Origin: Simiduia curdlanivorans
GTDB taxonomy: Bacteria > Pseudomonadota > Gammaproteobacteria > Pseudomonadales > Cellvibrionaceae
Direction: 5' to 3'
DNA: 64,000 nt
Assembly (NCBI RefSeq): GCF_030409605.1
Contig: NZ_JAUFQG010000004.1
Span: 1,738,501 to 1,802,500 of the forward strand
This document shows positions 53,502-62,045 of the stretch, in pieces. Position numbers and translations under genes: made by a program. How positions within the stretch are numbered: position 1 is the first letter of the stretch; each line of letters opens with the position of its first letter. Under the pieces are notes generated by a model. The model ran no database searches and had not been told where the DNA came from. It saw only the letters and a program-made list of their open reading frames with translations.

Positions 53502-54164
53502 TTGGCTGAACAGCAAAGATCGCTACCTATTCTGTATTCGTTCCGCCGCTGCCCTTACGCCATGAGGGCGCGGTTGGCGCTGAAAGTGGTAGGGCTTGAT
53601 GTGTACATCAGGGAAATATTACTCAAAGACAAACCAGAGCCAATGCTCGCCATTTCCCCGAAGGGTACTGTGCCGGTAATGCTGTTGCCCTCGGGGCGGG
53701 TTTTGGATGAAAGTCGAGACATCATGGCTTGGGCAGCATCGCAATCTGGTAGCCAGAAATTGGCAGCGGCGGAACAGGACGCGCTTCAGTGGTTAGACCT
53801 AAATGACGTAGAGTTCAAACAACACTTAGATCGCTATAAATACGCAGATCGATACCCAGAGCACCCAGCAGAGTTTTATCGCGCAGAGGCCGAGGTCTTT
53901 TTGTTGCAGCTAGAGCAGCAACTGCAGTTGCAACAAAAGCAAGGCGTATCCCAATTTTTATTGGGTTCTACGTTAACGCAAGCTGACATTGGCATTTTTC
54001 CATTCGTTCGGCAATTTGTAATGGTCGACCAGCCTTGGTTTGAGAGCGCGGACTATGTGTGCGTTAAACGCTGGTTGAATTTTTGGTTGGGGTCTAATGT
54101 TTTTGCTCGGGTAATGCAGCGTTACTCTCCATGGAAAAGTACGGATGTCGCTACGATTTTTTAG
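53502..54164 (+). CDS. Glutathione S-transferase family protein
   Basis: 220 residues. The thioredoxin-like N-terminal domain has LYSFRRCPYAMRARLALKVVGLDV, a CxxA variant of the glutaredoxin motif, and the cis-proline segment SPKGTVPVMLL, with DESRDIMAWA binding the glutathione gamma-glutamyl moiety. The C-terminal domain is all-helical with LTQADIGIFPFVRQF. The likely start is a TTG at 53502. It follows the 56-residue protein closely; the 265-bp inverted-repeat element begins 62 bp after its stop. Confidence 0.85.
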   Translation: MAEQQRSLPILYSFRRCPYAMRARLALKVVGLDVYIREILLKDKPEPMLAISPKGTVPVMLLPSGRVLDESRDIMAWAASQSGSQKLAAAEQDALQWLDLNDVEFKQHLDRYKYADRYPEHPAEFYRAEAEVFLLQLEQQLQLQQKQGVSQFLLGSTLTQADIGIFPFVRQFVMVDQPWFESADYVCVKRWLNFWLGSNVFARVMQRYSPWKSTDVATIF

Positions 54165-54225
54165 CTGTTTTTAGGCGAATTGTTCATCGTTTTTTTCTTT
54201 GACCTCAAACAGTTGGGTAAAGCTA

Positions 54226-54490
54226 GGGCACCTCTGAATAACTCCAGTACCTCTCTGGCTTACAGCAATTTTTGTGAGCGCGGCGCAGCTTCGAAGGCAG
54301 ACCGGGGTCTGTCGAGAAGTTGCAACAAAGCGCACGGAAATTGCTGCAAGCCTCGAAGAGCGTGGCCTGGAGCCGTCATCCGCGGCGTTGGTATTCTTGC
54401 TAAGGACTAGGGCCATTAACTGCGAATCCCGCCTTGCGGCTAACAGCTCTAGGCCGCGCAGAGTGGTGCCGGAGTTATTTAGAGGTGCCC
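54226..54490. mobile_element. MITE-like 265-bp inverted-repeat element, copy 2
   Basis: It has the same length and orientation as the copy at 3409-3673, with 32-bp terminal inverted repeats matching each other at 28 of 32 positions (54226-54257 and 54459-54490). TA flanks both ends, within CTAG. No transposase is encoded. The more divergent ends suggest an older insertion than copy 1. The right end and the flanking TA form the stop codon of the adjacent histidine kinase gene. Confidence 0.82.
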
Positions 54491-57267
54491 TAGGCTTGTT
54501 TGCCGTCTAATTTACAATGCTTCATGACCTTTTTAGCTAGGTCTGCCTCATCGATTGGCTTAGCGATATGATCGAGCATACCCGCCTCTAAACAGGCGTC
54601 AACGTCGGTGCTAATGGCGTTGGCCGTCATGGCGATAATGGGGATGTGGTTGGTATTTGGATCTGCAATAATTCTTTTCGTTGCTTCAATGCCGTCCATT
54701 ACCGGCATTTGCAGATCCATTAAGATCAGGTCTATCTCATTATTTTCTTTGAGAAACTCTATAGCAGCTAGGCCATTTTCGGCAACAAAAACCTTAGCGC
54801 CGAAGTCTTCAAGTATATAAGTTGCTAGCTCTTGGTTAGTGGGTATATCTTCCACCAACAAAATACGTATGCCAGCCATTAAGGTGTTATTTGGCGGATC
54901 GTCCGATGTAATTTTCTGTGCTTCGTTGTGGTCTGTATCGCCGATCTTAAAGCAAAGTTGCACGGCTATTTGCGTGCCTACATTGACTTGGCTTTTAAGG
55001 CTGATAGTTCCGTCCATCGTTTCAACTAATTTTTTGCAAATAGCTAGCCCAAGGCCGGTTCCACCATAAAGCCTTTCTATCCCCGTTTCTGCTTGTGAAA
55101 AAGCGCTGAATATCTTTTCTTGTTGATCCGCTTCAATGCCAATGCCAGAATCTATCACCTTAAACTCTAAGGCTAAGTGTTGGTCATCCACCTCTTCATT
55201 GGTAACCTTCAGTGTGACACCACCGCTACTGGTAAATTTGATGGCGTTGTTGCATAAATTGATGAGTATTTGCTCTAGTCTTAAGGGGTCGCCGATGAGT
55301 TTGCTAGGTATTCTTTTATCTAAAGAAAGTTGGAAGAAAATACCTTTTTCCTCCGCTTGGTGAGAAAATATTGCCGCTAGCTTGTCGATAATATGGGTTA
55401 GGCTAAAGCTAATGTTTTCTAGCTCTATTCGTCCGGATTCTATTTTTGAATAGTCCAATGTGTGGTTAATTAATGACATTAATGTGCTAGAGGCTAGCTG
55501 AGCCTTGTTCAAATGGCTGCGTTGTATTTCTGACGTTGGTGTTTTTAATGTTAAGGCGATAAATCCCATAACAGCATTCAATGGCGTTCTTAGTTCGTGG
55601 CTCATGTTATTGAGAAAATTTGTTTTCGCGCGGTTTGCTTTTTCGGCCGATATTTTTGCTTTATTCAGCTCGAGTGTTTGTCGGTCCACCTCTGATTTAA
55701 TATTCTCTGTGGTTCCGGTAATGAGTAGAATAAATGCTTGAAATAGAGCCGCCAACAAGAAGCCAAACGTGAGAATGCTCCAGCTTGTCCAATCTTTCGA
55801 TCCGAGCTTATACTCCACATCCGCGTATACAGTAACCTCCAATTTTCGTCCGCCAAATGCCAGAGGTATAGTGTTCGGTTCAAGGCCAAACAGTTGCGGG
55901 CGAGGTGTTTGATACAGGGTGATGCTCGAGTCTGAATTGGTGATGTCTACAATGCTTGCGCCATATTTCTTCTCGGTAAGTTGCTCCACTAAGGTGTCGA
56001 GTAAGCCGTTCATTTGAAATACGCCACTAATAAAGCCTACTGCCGCGATGCTTGGGTTTGTGGCAGATAATGGAGTTGCCGAGAAAATGGGTAGGTAGAG
56101 GATAATCGCTTTTTGTTCGCGGCTACCTTGTACCAAGGTGATGGGCGCCGTCGCCAGCGGCTCGCCCGTGGCGTTGGCTCGCAGTAATAGAGGGAGTCGC
56201 TGGGGTAGGGAGCTCAGATTTAAGCCAAGCGCTCTTTTATTTGACGCCAGCGGGTAGATAAAAAATACGGGATAGTAAGTAGATTGCTCGGGTGATTTTA
56301 CTAACGCCCCTTCACTATTGAGATCTCTAAAAACAAAATCAGGCGAGATGTCTTCCTGTGCGAGCTTTTCGAATAAGTGGCGCTTATCTGCGCTGACAAT
56401 AGGCGTCCAACCAATGCCTTGGAAAACGTCGTCATCTTCTAGAATGTAGGTTGAAAAACTTTCGAAGTCTGCGGCAGTGATAACCTGCGAACTGTTGAAG
56501 AAAGCATTGTAAGCTAACAGCTTGTTTTTCGAGATACTAAGGCGCTCGTTCAAACTTTGGCCGAAAGTGCGCGCCGCATCGGCGATATTACGTTGCGCGA
56601 TTTCTGTTTGATTGACGGTGGAAAGATAAAATAGCAGGGTTATGCCTAAAAAGATCGCGGCCGTTGGCACCGCAATTTGCCATTTTCTGATGCGGGTAAA
56701 GCGCTTTTGGCGCGAACAGAGGACGATTAACATGGGCGCAAACAGCAGTGTTCCTATGGTATCTCCCGCCCACCAAGTTAGCCAAGTAAAGGTAATATTT
56801 GTCGCGTCTATTACGCCTAAGCTGGATAAACTGCCGGTCCCAACGCTGGCTGCAACCAAACAGCTGATAGGGCAAACCACGAGAGTGAAGCGGATGATAC
56901 TGACGGGGCTATCAAATAAGGTATTGGTTAGCAGGCGAGTGAATAACCAATAGCCAACATAGGCCTGCAAGCTCGCGCCCAAGGCAATGCTGGCGGGCAG
57001 AGTAAGCATGTCAACCGTAATACCCTGGTAGCCCCCCGCAACCACACCCAAATTCAACGCGAAAGAGCCCAGCCCAATGCCAATGCTTGTAAAGACTCTC
57101 GGATAGAGCAGCATGGCAGCCAGCGCGACCCCAGACGCCGGCCAAACGGCGGAGGCAAAGCCGGGGGGAATAGCCAACACGAGACCATACTTACCGGCAA
57201 TAAAATAGGCCATACCCGACACGAGAGTTGCGGTTAGAGGCATAAGTAGAGGAGTTGTAATACGCAT
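54490..57267 (-). CDS. Hybrid sensor histidine kinase, MASE1-CHASE-HisKA-HATPase-REC
   Basis: 925 residues. The N-terminal membrane part (1-215) is MASE1-like with about eight helices (PPGFASAVWPASGVALAAMLL, FTWLTWWAGDTIGTLLFAPML). A periplasmic CHASE domain (about 245-480) is bounded by another helix (about 495-518). The HisKA box NMSHELRTPLNAVMG has the phosphoacceptor His557. The ATPase domain has NLCNNAIKFT and GGTGLGLAICKKL. The receiver domain has ILLVEDIPTN and the phosphorylatable Asp851 in LILMDLQMPVMDG. It senses an unknown external ligand. The C-terminus, after KLDGKQA, ends at the repeat element, so up to a few native residues may be missing. Confidence 0.9.
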   Translation of the reverse strand: MRITTPLLMPLTATLVSGMAYFIAGKYGLVLAIPPGFASAVWPASGVALAAMLLYPRVFTSIGIGLGSFALNLGVVAGGYQGITVDMLTLPASIALGASLQAYVGYWLFTRLLTNTLFDSPVSIIRFTLVVCPISCLVAASVGTGSLSSLGVIDATNITFTWLTWWAGDTIGTLLFAPMLIVLCSRQKRFTRIRKWQIAVPTAAIFLGITLLFYLSTVNQTEIAQRNIADAARTFGQSLNERLSISKNKLLAYNAFFNSSQVITAADFESFSTYILEDDDVFQGIGWTPIVSADKRHLFEKLAQEDISPDFVFRDLNSEGALVKSPEQSTYYPVFFIYPLASNKRALGLNLSSLPQRLPLLLRANATGEPLATAPITLVQGSREQKAIILYLPIFSATPLSATNPSIAAVGFISGVFQMNGLLDTLVEQLTEKKYGASIVDITNSDSSITLYQTPRPQLFGLEPNTIPLAFGGRKLEVTVYADVEYKLGSKDWTSWSILTFGFLLAALFQAFILLITGTTENIKSEVDRQTLELNKAKISAEKANRAKTNFLNNMSHELRTPLNAVMGFIALTLKTPTSEIQRSHLNKAQLASSTLMSLINHTLDYSKIESGRIELENISFSLTHIIDKLAAIFSHQAEEKGIFFQLSLDKRIPSKLIGDPLRLEQILINLCNNAIKFTSSGGVTLKVTNEEVDDQHLALEFKVIDSGIGIEADQQEKIFSAFSQAETGIERLYGGTGLGLAICKKLVETMDGTISLKSQVNVGTQIAVQLCFKIGDTDHNEAQKITSDDPPNNTLMAGIRILLVEDIPTNQELATYILEDFGAKVFVAENGLAAIEFLKENNEIDLILMDLQMPVMDGIEATKRIIADPNTNHIPIIAMTANAISTDVDACLEAGMLDHIAKPIDEADLAKKVMKHCKLDGKQA

Positions 57268-57840
57268 CGCATAAGGTTAGTAGAATACCTCCCCAGTCGC
57301 CTGATTAAGTAGGTAAACCAGCCTGCTCGTCGGCCTTTCACGCCTTTAGTGGCTATAGCCTTGCAATTAGCCGCCGCTGCCCATAGATATAGATACGTGG
57401 AGCACCTATAATCCACGCCCGGCCGCCAAATGGCGCCGACCAATAGCCCAGCGCTCTTGGTGTTCTCACCGACACAACTTAGTCGCTTCTGACCGCTCGC
57501 AAGAGCAGCAGACAAATTCTTCCTTCAGCCACGTGGTGGCGAAAGGAAAGATCTTTCAACGTAGCGTTGTTCTAGGCTCGGCAGGCAAAGTGAAATGTGT
57601 GAATGCACCCAGTGCACAAACCATTGAACTGACACCTCAACTCTGTGTCTAAAGCAGGTACGTAGAAAGAAACTTTTCAAGTGCAGTGGTGATAGGCAAG
57701 GCGCCCAAGGCACTAAAAGCGGATCGCTACAGGACGTAGCAGATTAGAGCAATGCAGGAGCAATTGCCGCGCGTACATTAGTACGTGAGCAGTTTAGTGA
57801 CCGCCGGGCAACGCAGCTTAGCGCCATTACACGCAGAAAA
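57268..57840. repeat. Intergenic region between the kinase and ssrA, with candidate dispersed repeat
   Basis: 573 bp without a supported gene. The stretch 57515-57840 has two loosely similar segments (around GATCTTTCAACGTAGCGTTG and AAACTTTTCAAGTGCAGTGG) and a dyad GCGTACATTAGTACGTG. A similar style of segment, AGCAATGCAGGAGCAATTG, is seen in repeats of related bacteria. It lacks coding features, so a degenerate intergenic repeat is likely. The ssrA promoter should lie at its right end, but no clear hexamers were seen. Confidence 0.4.
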
Positions 57841-58227
57841 GGGGCCGATTAGGATTCGACGCCGGTAACAAAACCCGATGTGCATGTCGTGAGGGTAGCC
57901 AATCACGTAAATCCAAAGCTGCAAACTATTAGTTGCCAACGATGACAACTACGGTGCTCAACTAGCCGCGTAAGCGGTCTGTGAAGCACTTCTAGTGGGT
58001 TCGCCCCTAGCGGTCTCTAACAAGGTGCCAGTACCGCGTTAAAGACTGTCATATAGAACTGGATCGTCGTGAAGCCTGCCTGGGGTGGATCTACTAAAAC
58101 TTATCAGGATCGCGTTTGACGTCTCGCCCGCTGGGCTGTCATTCGCTAAATCAATAAGCGGTTCTAAACATGTAGAGCTGACGGCGGAGTACTGGCGGAC
58201 GGGGGTTCAAATCCCCCGGCTCCACCA
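57841..58227 (+). ncRNA. ssrA: tmRNA (ssrA)
   Basis: A 387-nt transfer-messenger RNA, which rescues stalled ribosomes with SmpB. The 5' end GGGGCCG pairs with the 3' CGGCTCC of the acceptor stem, and the gene ends in CCA. The T-arm GGGGGTTCAAATCCCCC is present, and the 5' part begins GGGGCCGATTAGGATTCGAC as in other bacteria. The tag reading frame starts after TAGTT and encodes ANDDNYGAQLAA followed by TAA. The last bases are also the left attachment site of the adjacent genomic island. Confidence 0.98.
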
Positions 58228-58229
58228 AT
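58209..58229. other. Probable attL of the genomic island (3' end of ssrA)
   Basis: The 21 bp from AAATCCCCC through CACCAAT cover the T-arm side and CCA end of ssrA. A P4-type integrase starts 176 bp further on, the classical arrangement for islands that use tmRNA as target. A 21/22 match lies in inverted orientation at 63796-63817, and a degenerate direct copy at 63735-63748. Confidence 0.65.
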
Positions 58230-58262
58230 TAAGGATCTAAAACGATCCGAGAAAGACCCAAG

Positions 58263-58286
58263 AGCCCCGCTAAATGCGGGGTTTTT
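58263..58286 (+). terminator. Rho-independent terminator after ssrA
   Basis: CCCCGC and GCGGGG form a 6-bp stem around TAAAT, followed by TTTTTGCTTT. It lies within the island side of the att site, 36 bp after the ssrA CCA end, so it would have been supplied by the island. Confidence 0.8.
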
Positions 58287-58317
58287 GCTTTATACTAACT
58301 CCATTGTAGTCCAATGC

Positions 58318-58407
58318 AATACCGTCTAATCTTACCTCGTAGGACGGTATTAGTTACGGTATCTGGAGGAGTCGCCAAGCCAATACCGTCAAAAGGAGTC
58401 GGTATTG
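58318..58407. repeat. Iterated AATACCGTC / GACGGTATT motifs upstream of the integrase
   Basis: AATACCGTC occurs at 58318-58326 and 58382-58390, its complement GACGGTATT at 58343-58351, and near matches at 58354-58362 and 58399-58407. Related GACGGTA copies lie near the other end of the island (63653-63672). They are probable arm-type binding sites for the integrase, or sites for its accessory or regulatory protein. Confidence 0.6.
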
Positions 58408-59598
58408 TTAAGTGATGCTAAGGCCCGAGCGGCCAAACCCAAGCAAGTGGATAGCAAATCCAAGCCCAATAAAATCACTGATTCTCAGGGGTTATACCTC
58501 TATGTTGCCGCGAGTGGCACCAAGTCTTGGCGCTATGACTATCGCTTTCAGGGAAGGCGTCAAACCTATACCTACGGAACTTACCCAGAATATTCAATCC
58601 TAGAAGCGCGAACCGCTCACCTAGAGGTGCGCAAACAAATTGCCCACGGCATAGACCCAATGGCCGCAAAGAAAGCGGAAAAGGGTAGCCAAGCAGATGC
58701 AGCGGAAAACAGTTTTGCCCGTGTTGCGCGCGAGTGGTTTGAGGTGCGAATGGTTACGCGCTCAAAGAGTCACCAAGATCGAACCACTAGAGCAATTGAA
58801 AAAGACTTAGCGCCATATCTTGGTAAAAGACCTATCGCTGAAATTACCGCGTCCGAGTTATTGGGGGTGCTGAAAAAAATTGAGGCCAGAGGCGCAATAG
58901 AAACAGCGCACCGCGCCAAGCAAACCCTTGGTCAAATCTTTCGTTATGCCATCGCTACTTCGCGCGCCGACCGTGACCCGAGCGCCGACCTTAAAGGCGC
59001 GTTAAAGACCCCGCAAGAAACACACTTTTCCGCCATTACCACGCCTGCTGAAGTTGGCGACCTCATGCGCGCAATTGCCGATTACCGAGGTACGCCGGTC
59101 GTTAAGGCAGCGCTTCAATTATCGCCCCTATTGTTTTGTCGCCCGGGTGAGTTAAGGCAGTTGGAATGGGCAGATATTAATTGGCCGGAAGCGCGCATTG
59201 AAATACCTGCCGAAAGGATGAAGTTGCGAGAGCCGCACATTATTCCGCTAAGTAATCAAGCGCTGGCTATCCTAGAGGAGCTAGAGCCGCTTACGGGTCA
59301 ATTTAGATATGTGTTCCCTAGTGCTAGGGGTGCAAGTCGCCCCTTGTCAGAAAACGGCGTTAGAACCGCGCTCAGGACGATGGGTTACGACAACAGCACG
59401 ATGACACCACACGGCTTTCGGGCGATGGCCAGAACGCTTTTAGATGAGGTGTTGGGGTATCGCATTGAATGGGTTGAGGCGCAGTTGGCGCACGCGGTGA
59501 AGGACGCTAATGGGCGAGCATACAACCGAACCAAATATCTAGCGCAGCGTGCTGAAATGATGCAGGCGTGGGCTGATTATTTAGAAGGGTTATGCTAA
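58405..59598 (+). CDS. P4-type tyrosine recombinase (integrase)
   Basis: 397 residues from TTG 58405, with AAAAGGAGT seven bases upstream. The N-terminal part has the DUF4102-like arm-binding domain (KITDSQGLYLYVAASGTKSWRYDYR), followed by the core-binding and catalytic domains. Catalytic residues are visible: Arg246 in FCRPGELRQLEW, His336 and Arg339 in TPHGFRAMART, His363 in QLAHAVKD and the nucleophile Tyr373 in GRAYNRTKYL. It integrates the island into ssrA. It directly precedes the acidic orphan gene without a gap, so they are probably co-transcribed. Confidence 0.95.
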   Translation: MLSDAKARAAKPKQVDSKSKPNKITDSQGLYLYVAASGTKSWRYDYRFQGRRQTYTYGTYPEYSILEARTAHLEVRKQIAHGIDPMAAKKAEKGSQADAAENSFARVAREWFEVRMVTRSKSHQDRTTRAIEKDLAPYLGKRPIAEITASELLGVLKKIEARGAIETAHRAKQTLGQIFRYAIATSRADRDPSADLKGALKTPQETHFSAITTPAEVGDLMRAIADYRGTPVVKAALQLSPLLFCRPGELRQLEWADINWPEARIEIPAERMKLREPHIIPLSNQALAILEELEPLTGQFRYVFPSARGASRPLSENGVRTALRTMGYDNSTMTPHGFRAMARTLLDEVLGYRIEWVEAQLAHAVKDANGRAYNRTKYLAQRAEMMQAWADYLEGLC

Positions 59599-60492
59599 AT
59601 GGCAAAGGATGACGGTATCGATAAAAAGGGGCGATTTGGCCAAGTTGGTGAGTACCTCGATAAAGACTTGGATGAAGACGAAGATGAAGAATTAGGCGAT
59701 GTGGAAGAGGCAGAAGAAGACGAAGATGAAGATTTACGCGATGTGGAAGAGGCAGATGAGGATGACGAAGAATGGTTAAATGAATCTAATTCTGAAGAGG
59801 CGCATTCGCTACTTTCGTTAATTGAGGCGGGCTTCCCGTCTGACTGGTTCAATACCTTTGATTGGGTGAAAGATATGATGTACAGGCTGTATAGCGATGA
59901 TCGTACATCTGTTACGGATGGTCTATTAAGGCAGCTTGGTGTTGATTTTAAATATTACGATGTTGGACATAGTTATTACGATAGCTGTTCACCATTTGAT
60001 CTAGAAAGCTTGGATAATATCGTAAAGGAGTGGGTTAGGCTTCGTGGAAATTTCAAGCCTGATTTGGAAGCGCAAGCTATGTATCATCAGGCTATAGACA
60101 CTGCTTTAACTCCAGTTGAGAGCTTCCTGAACTCCGCTAAGGAAGGCAGTTTTCCTGAACCTGAAATTTTGCTATCTGTGGCTAAATGTTTCCAGCTTTA
60201 TTTTTTAGCCGGAGGGAGGCTTACGCTTGAAGATGTATTTTTCGGAGCTGTAAAACAGAAGGGGGGAAATTACGCAGCCAGAAGGAAGAAGGCCTCTATA
60301 TTCGTTTACTTTCACGAGGACAGGCTTCGAGAAATTCAAGTCGCAAATCCTATGCCGCTTGTTGAGCATGTGCGTTTGTTCCTTAGAAATATGATCGATA
60401 ACGAAGAGATTAGATTTATCGATGATGACTCGTTTGTTAGGAGTTACCGAAGGTGGTTAAAACGAGGGGGGTATAGAGACGGCGGACAATAA
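59599..60492 (+). CDS. Acidic protein of unknown function
   Basis: 297 residues; no family recognised. Residues 20-70 consist almost only of Asp and Glu, with a repeated unit of the form DEDEELGDVEEAEE/DEDEDLRDVEEADE. The rest looks globular and helical (SLLSLIEAGFPSDWFNTFDWVKDMMYRLY, HVRLFLRNMIDNEEIRFI) and ends in a basic tail, RRWLKRGGYRDGGQ. The ATG immediately follows the integrase stop. Acidic proteins of mobile elements can mimic DNA, but a defence or anti-defence role here is speculation. Confidence 0.75.
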   Translation: MAKDDGIDKKGRFGQVGEYLDKDLDEDEDEELGDVEEAEEDEDEDLRDVEEADEDDEEWLNESNSEEAHSLLSLIEAGFPSDWFNTFDWVKDMMYRLYSDDRTSVTDGLLRQLGVDFKYYDVGHSYYDSCSPFDLESLDNIVKEWVRLRGNFKPDLEAQAMYHQAIDTALTPVESFLNSAKEGSFPEPEILLSVAKCFQLYFLAGGRLTLEDVFFGAVKQKGGNYAARRKKASIFVYFHEDRLREIQVANPMPLVEHVRLFLRNMIDNEEIRFIDDDSFVRSYRRWLKRGGYRDGGQ

Positions 60493-60567
60493 ACTGTTTT
60501 ATTTGTCCTTTGGGTAGAGTGAGCTCTCAATCTAAGATCGTATCGGTCAAACCAATGGAGTTCCGAT

Positions 60568-60777
60568 ATGATTAGCAAAATCCAAAAAGATCTACCTAGT
60601 ACCGGTTTCGTTCGACTAAGCACAGTACTGCAATTTATTCCGGTAGCAAAATCCACATGGTGGCTTTGGTGTGCCCAAGGAAAAGCGCCAAAAGGTATTA
60701 AACTTTCTAAAACAGTCACCGCTTGGAAGGTCGAAGAAATAAAAGCCTTCATTGCAGGGAAAGGCGGGGAGGTGTAG
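60568..60777 (+). CDS. AlpA-like DNA-binding regulator
   Basis: 69 residues, ATG 60568 with a TGGAGT ribosome binding site. The sequence FVRLSTVLQFIPVAKSTWWLWCAQGKAPKGIKLSKTVTAWKVEEIKAFI matches the AlpA/MerR-like winged helix of phage and island regulators, which control excision. Its place in a P4-type island, before a small HTH gene, fits that role. It and the next gene are separated by 2 bp. Confidence 0.85.
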   Translation: MISKIQKDLPSTGFVRLSTVLQFIPVAKSTWWLWCAQGKAPKGIKLSKTVTAWKVEEIKAFIAGKGGEV

Positions 60778-60779
60778 TC

Positions 60780-61085
60780 ATGAAAGAATATGCACCCACC
60801 AATGTTAATAACCTCTTGATTCAAAACCTAAATGATACGAGCAGCAACGCCCAAAGGCGGAGGTTGTTGCGCGCGCTAGAGTTGGCTGGAGATGATGGAA
60901 TTTCCACCCTTGAGGCGAGAACTGAGCTTAATATTCTTGCGCCCGCCGCTCGTGCTTTTGAGCTTCGATGGCAGGAAGGGAGGAACATTCAAAGTCATCG
61001 CGTTAGTCAGCAGGATGATCAAGGGCGCAGCCACCATGTTGCTCGATATATCCTTAGGGCTGGAAAGTGGGAGGGCGCAATATGA
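60780..61085 (+). CDS. Small helix-turn-helix protein
   Basis: 101 residues, starting ATG 60780 after GGGAGGTG. The central part has a winged-helix-like segment (RRRLLRALELAGDDGISTLEARTELNILAPAARAFELRW). Such HTH proteins often accompany inovirus- and P2-type replication genes in mobile islands. Its stop overlaps the start of the next small gene (ATGA), so the three-gene set from the AlpA-like regulator onward is tightly packed. Confidence 0.75.
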   Translation: MKEYAPTNVNNLLIQNLNDTSSNAQRRRLLRALELAGDDGISTLEARTELNILAPAARAFELRWQEGRNIQSHRVSQQDDQGRSHHVARYILRAGKWEGAI

Positions 61086-61243
61086 GTGTATTTCAAGTAG
61101 AGGTTACTTCAGTTCAGTCGCACATCTTTACGGTAATGGCGGCGTCAAAAGAAGAGGCCGAACGTTTGGCTTTGGGTGGCAGGGCGGAGGATTGTGAGTC
61201 GCTCCCGCCGGAGGTTAAACGGGTTACAACAACTGAAAAATGA
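61082..61243 (+). CDS. Small 53-residue protein, unknown function
   Basis: ATG 61082 overlaps the stop of the upstream HTH gene (ATGA) and the frame ends at 61243 just before a terminator. It reads MSVFQVEVTSVQSHIFTVMA onward and ends KRVTTTEK. The beta-strand-like start followed by an EEAERLA helix resembles small domains of phage or island proteins, but no family is recognised. Coupling to the previous gene and the following terminator support it as a real gene. Confidence 0.6.
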   Translation: MSVFQVEVTSVQSHIFTVMAASKEEAERLALGGRAEDCESLPPEVKRVTTTEK

Positions 61244-61246
61244 ATT

Positions 61247-61267
61247 GGGGCCTAGTGCCCCTTTTTT
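61247..61267 (+). terminator. Rho-independent terminator
   Basis: GGGGC and GCCCC pair around CTAGT, followed by six T. It ends the operon of the AlpA-like regulator. Confidence 0.88.
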
Positions 61268-61454
61268 GTAAGCCATTGCCGACAATCGAAACCCCAGTAA
61301 ACCGTCTTGGATTGATACGGATTTGATTATCGGGTTTTCGGAGCCCCTAAAGTGTTTCGCGACAACTACGCGCGTACTGGTGCGGAAACTCTCGGGGTTA
61401 GTGGGCGCTTACAGGGTGCTAGGTTTTTCTTAATATCTAATCTAATCGAAGTTT

Positions 61455-62036
61455 ATGAAATACATTAGCTATGCGGATTACATCGCAGTGGGCGAGCGGA
61501 TATGGCAAGTAAACAGCAAGCCTAGTGGAATCTATACGGCGATACTCAAACGCTTTGTAGGGCAGCTGGAAGCGATGTTGAGCCACCATAGTCGCGTGCT
61601 AGTTGTGCGGGTTGATTTAAGGGAATATTCAAAGTACCCAGACAACAACAGGGTAAGTACTTTTCTTGCCCGGCTAATAGCTCATCTCAAAAGACATTAC
61701 GATACCAAGCGCATTGCCTACGGCTGGGTGCGAGAGTTGGAAAAGGCAAAGCAGCAGCACTACCACGCCTTCTTAGTGCTGGACGGCCACAAGGTAAACC
61801 GAGCCCATTACATAAACCAAAAATGTCGAGAAATATGGAGTTTTATGGATGGCTCCCAGTACACGCCGGCCAACTGCTACTATCACTTTCACCGCGATGA
61901 CCAGCTAAAGCAGCAGGCCGCTATCTACCGAATTTCTTATTTGGCGAAAGGCCGGGGGAAAGGGTATCGGCCTGAGCAGACCAAGGACTATGCTGCTAGC
62001 AGAATAAGCATGAAATCTATTGGCGACCAAAAATGA
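61455..62036 (+). CDS. Inovirus Gp2 / YfjJ-YagK family protein, HUH-like motif
   Basis: 193 residues of the YagK_YfjJ_C (inovirus Gp2) family, known from islands such as E. coli CP4-57 and CP4-6. Notable is QQHYHAFLVLDGHK with a His-Tyr-His (residues 102-104), an HUH-like pattern, and AAIYRISYLAKGRGKGY with YLAK (162-165), resembling the YxxK motif of rolling-circle initiators. A replication-initiation or nicking role is plausible, but this family is not experimentally defined as far as is known. It begins after a 187-bp gap past the terminator, so it has its own promoter. Confidence 0.85.
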   Translation: MKYISYADYIAVGERIWQVNSKPSGIYTAILKRFVGQLEAMLSHHSRVLVVRVDLREYSKYPDNNRVSTFLARLIAHLKRHYDTKRIAYGWVRELEKAKQQHYHAFLVLDGHKVNRAHYINQKCREIWSFMDGSQYTPANCYYHFHRDDQLKQQAAIYRISYLAKGRGKGYRPEQTKDYAASRISMKSIGDQK

Positions 62037-62045
62037 GGGATTATT

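Noticed and set aside
54180..54410. Frame inside copy 2 of the inverted-repeat element
   Set aside because: It resembles the tail read through in copy 1 only because both are the same element; it is not evidence of a coding gene.
59595..59852. Serine-rich frame antisense to the acidic gene
   Set aside because: Artefact of the complementary strand of Asp/Glu codons.
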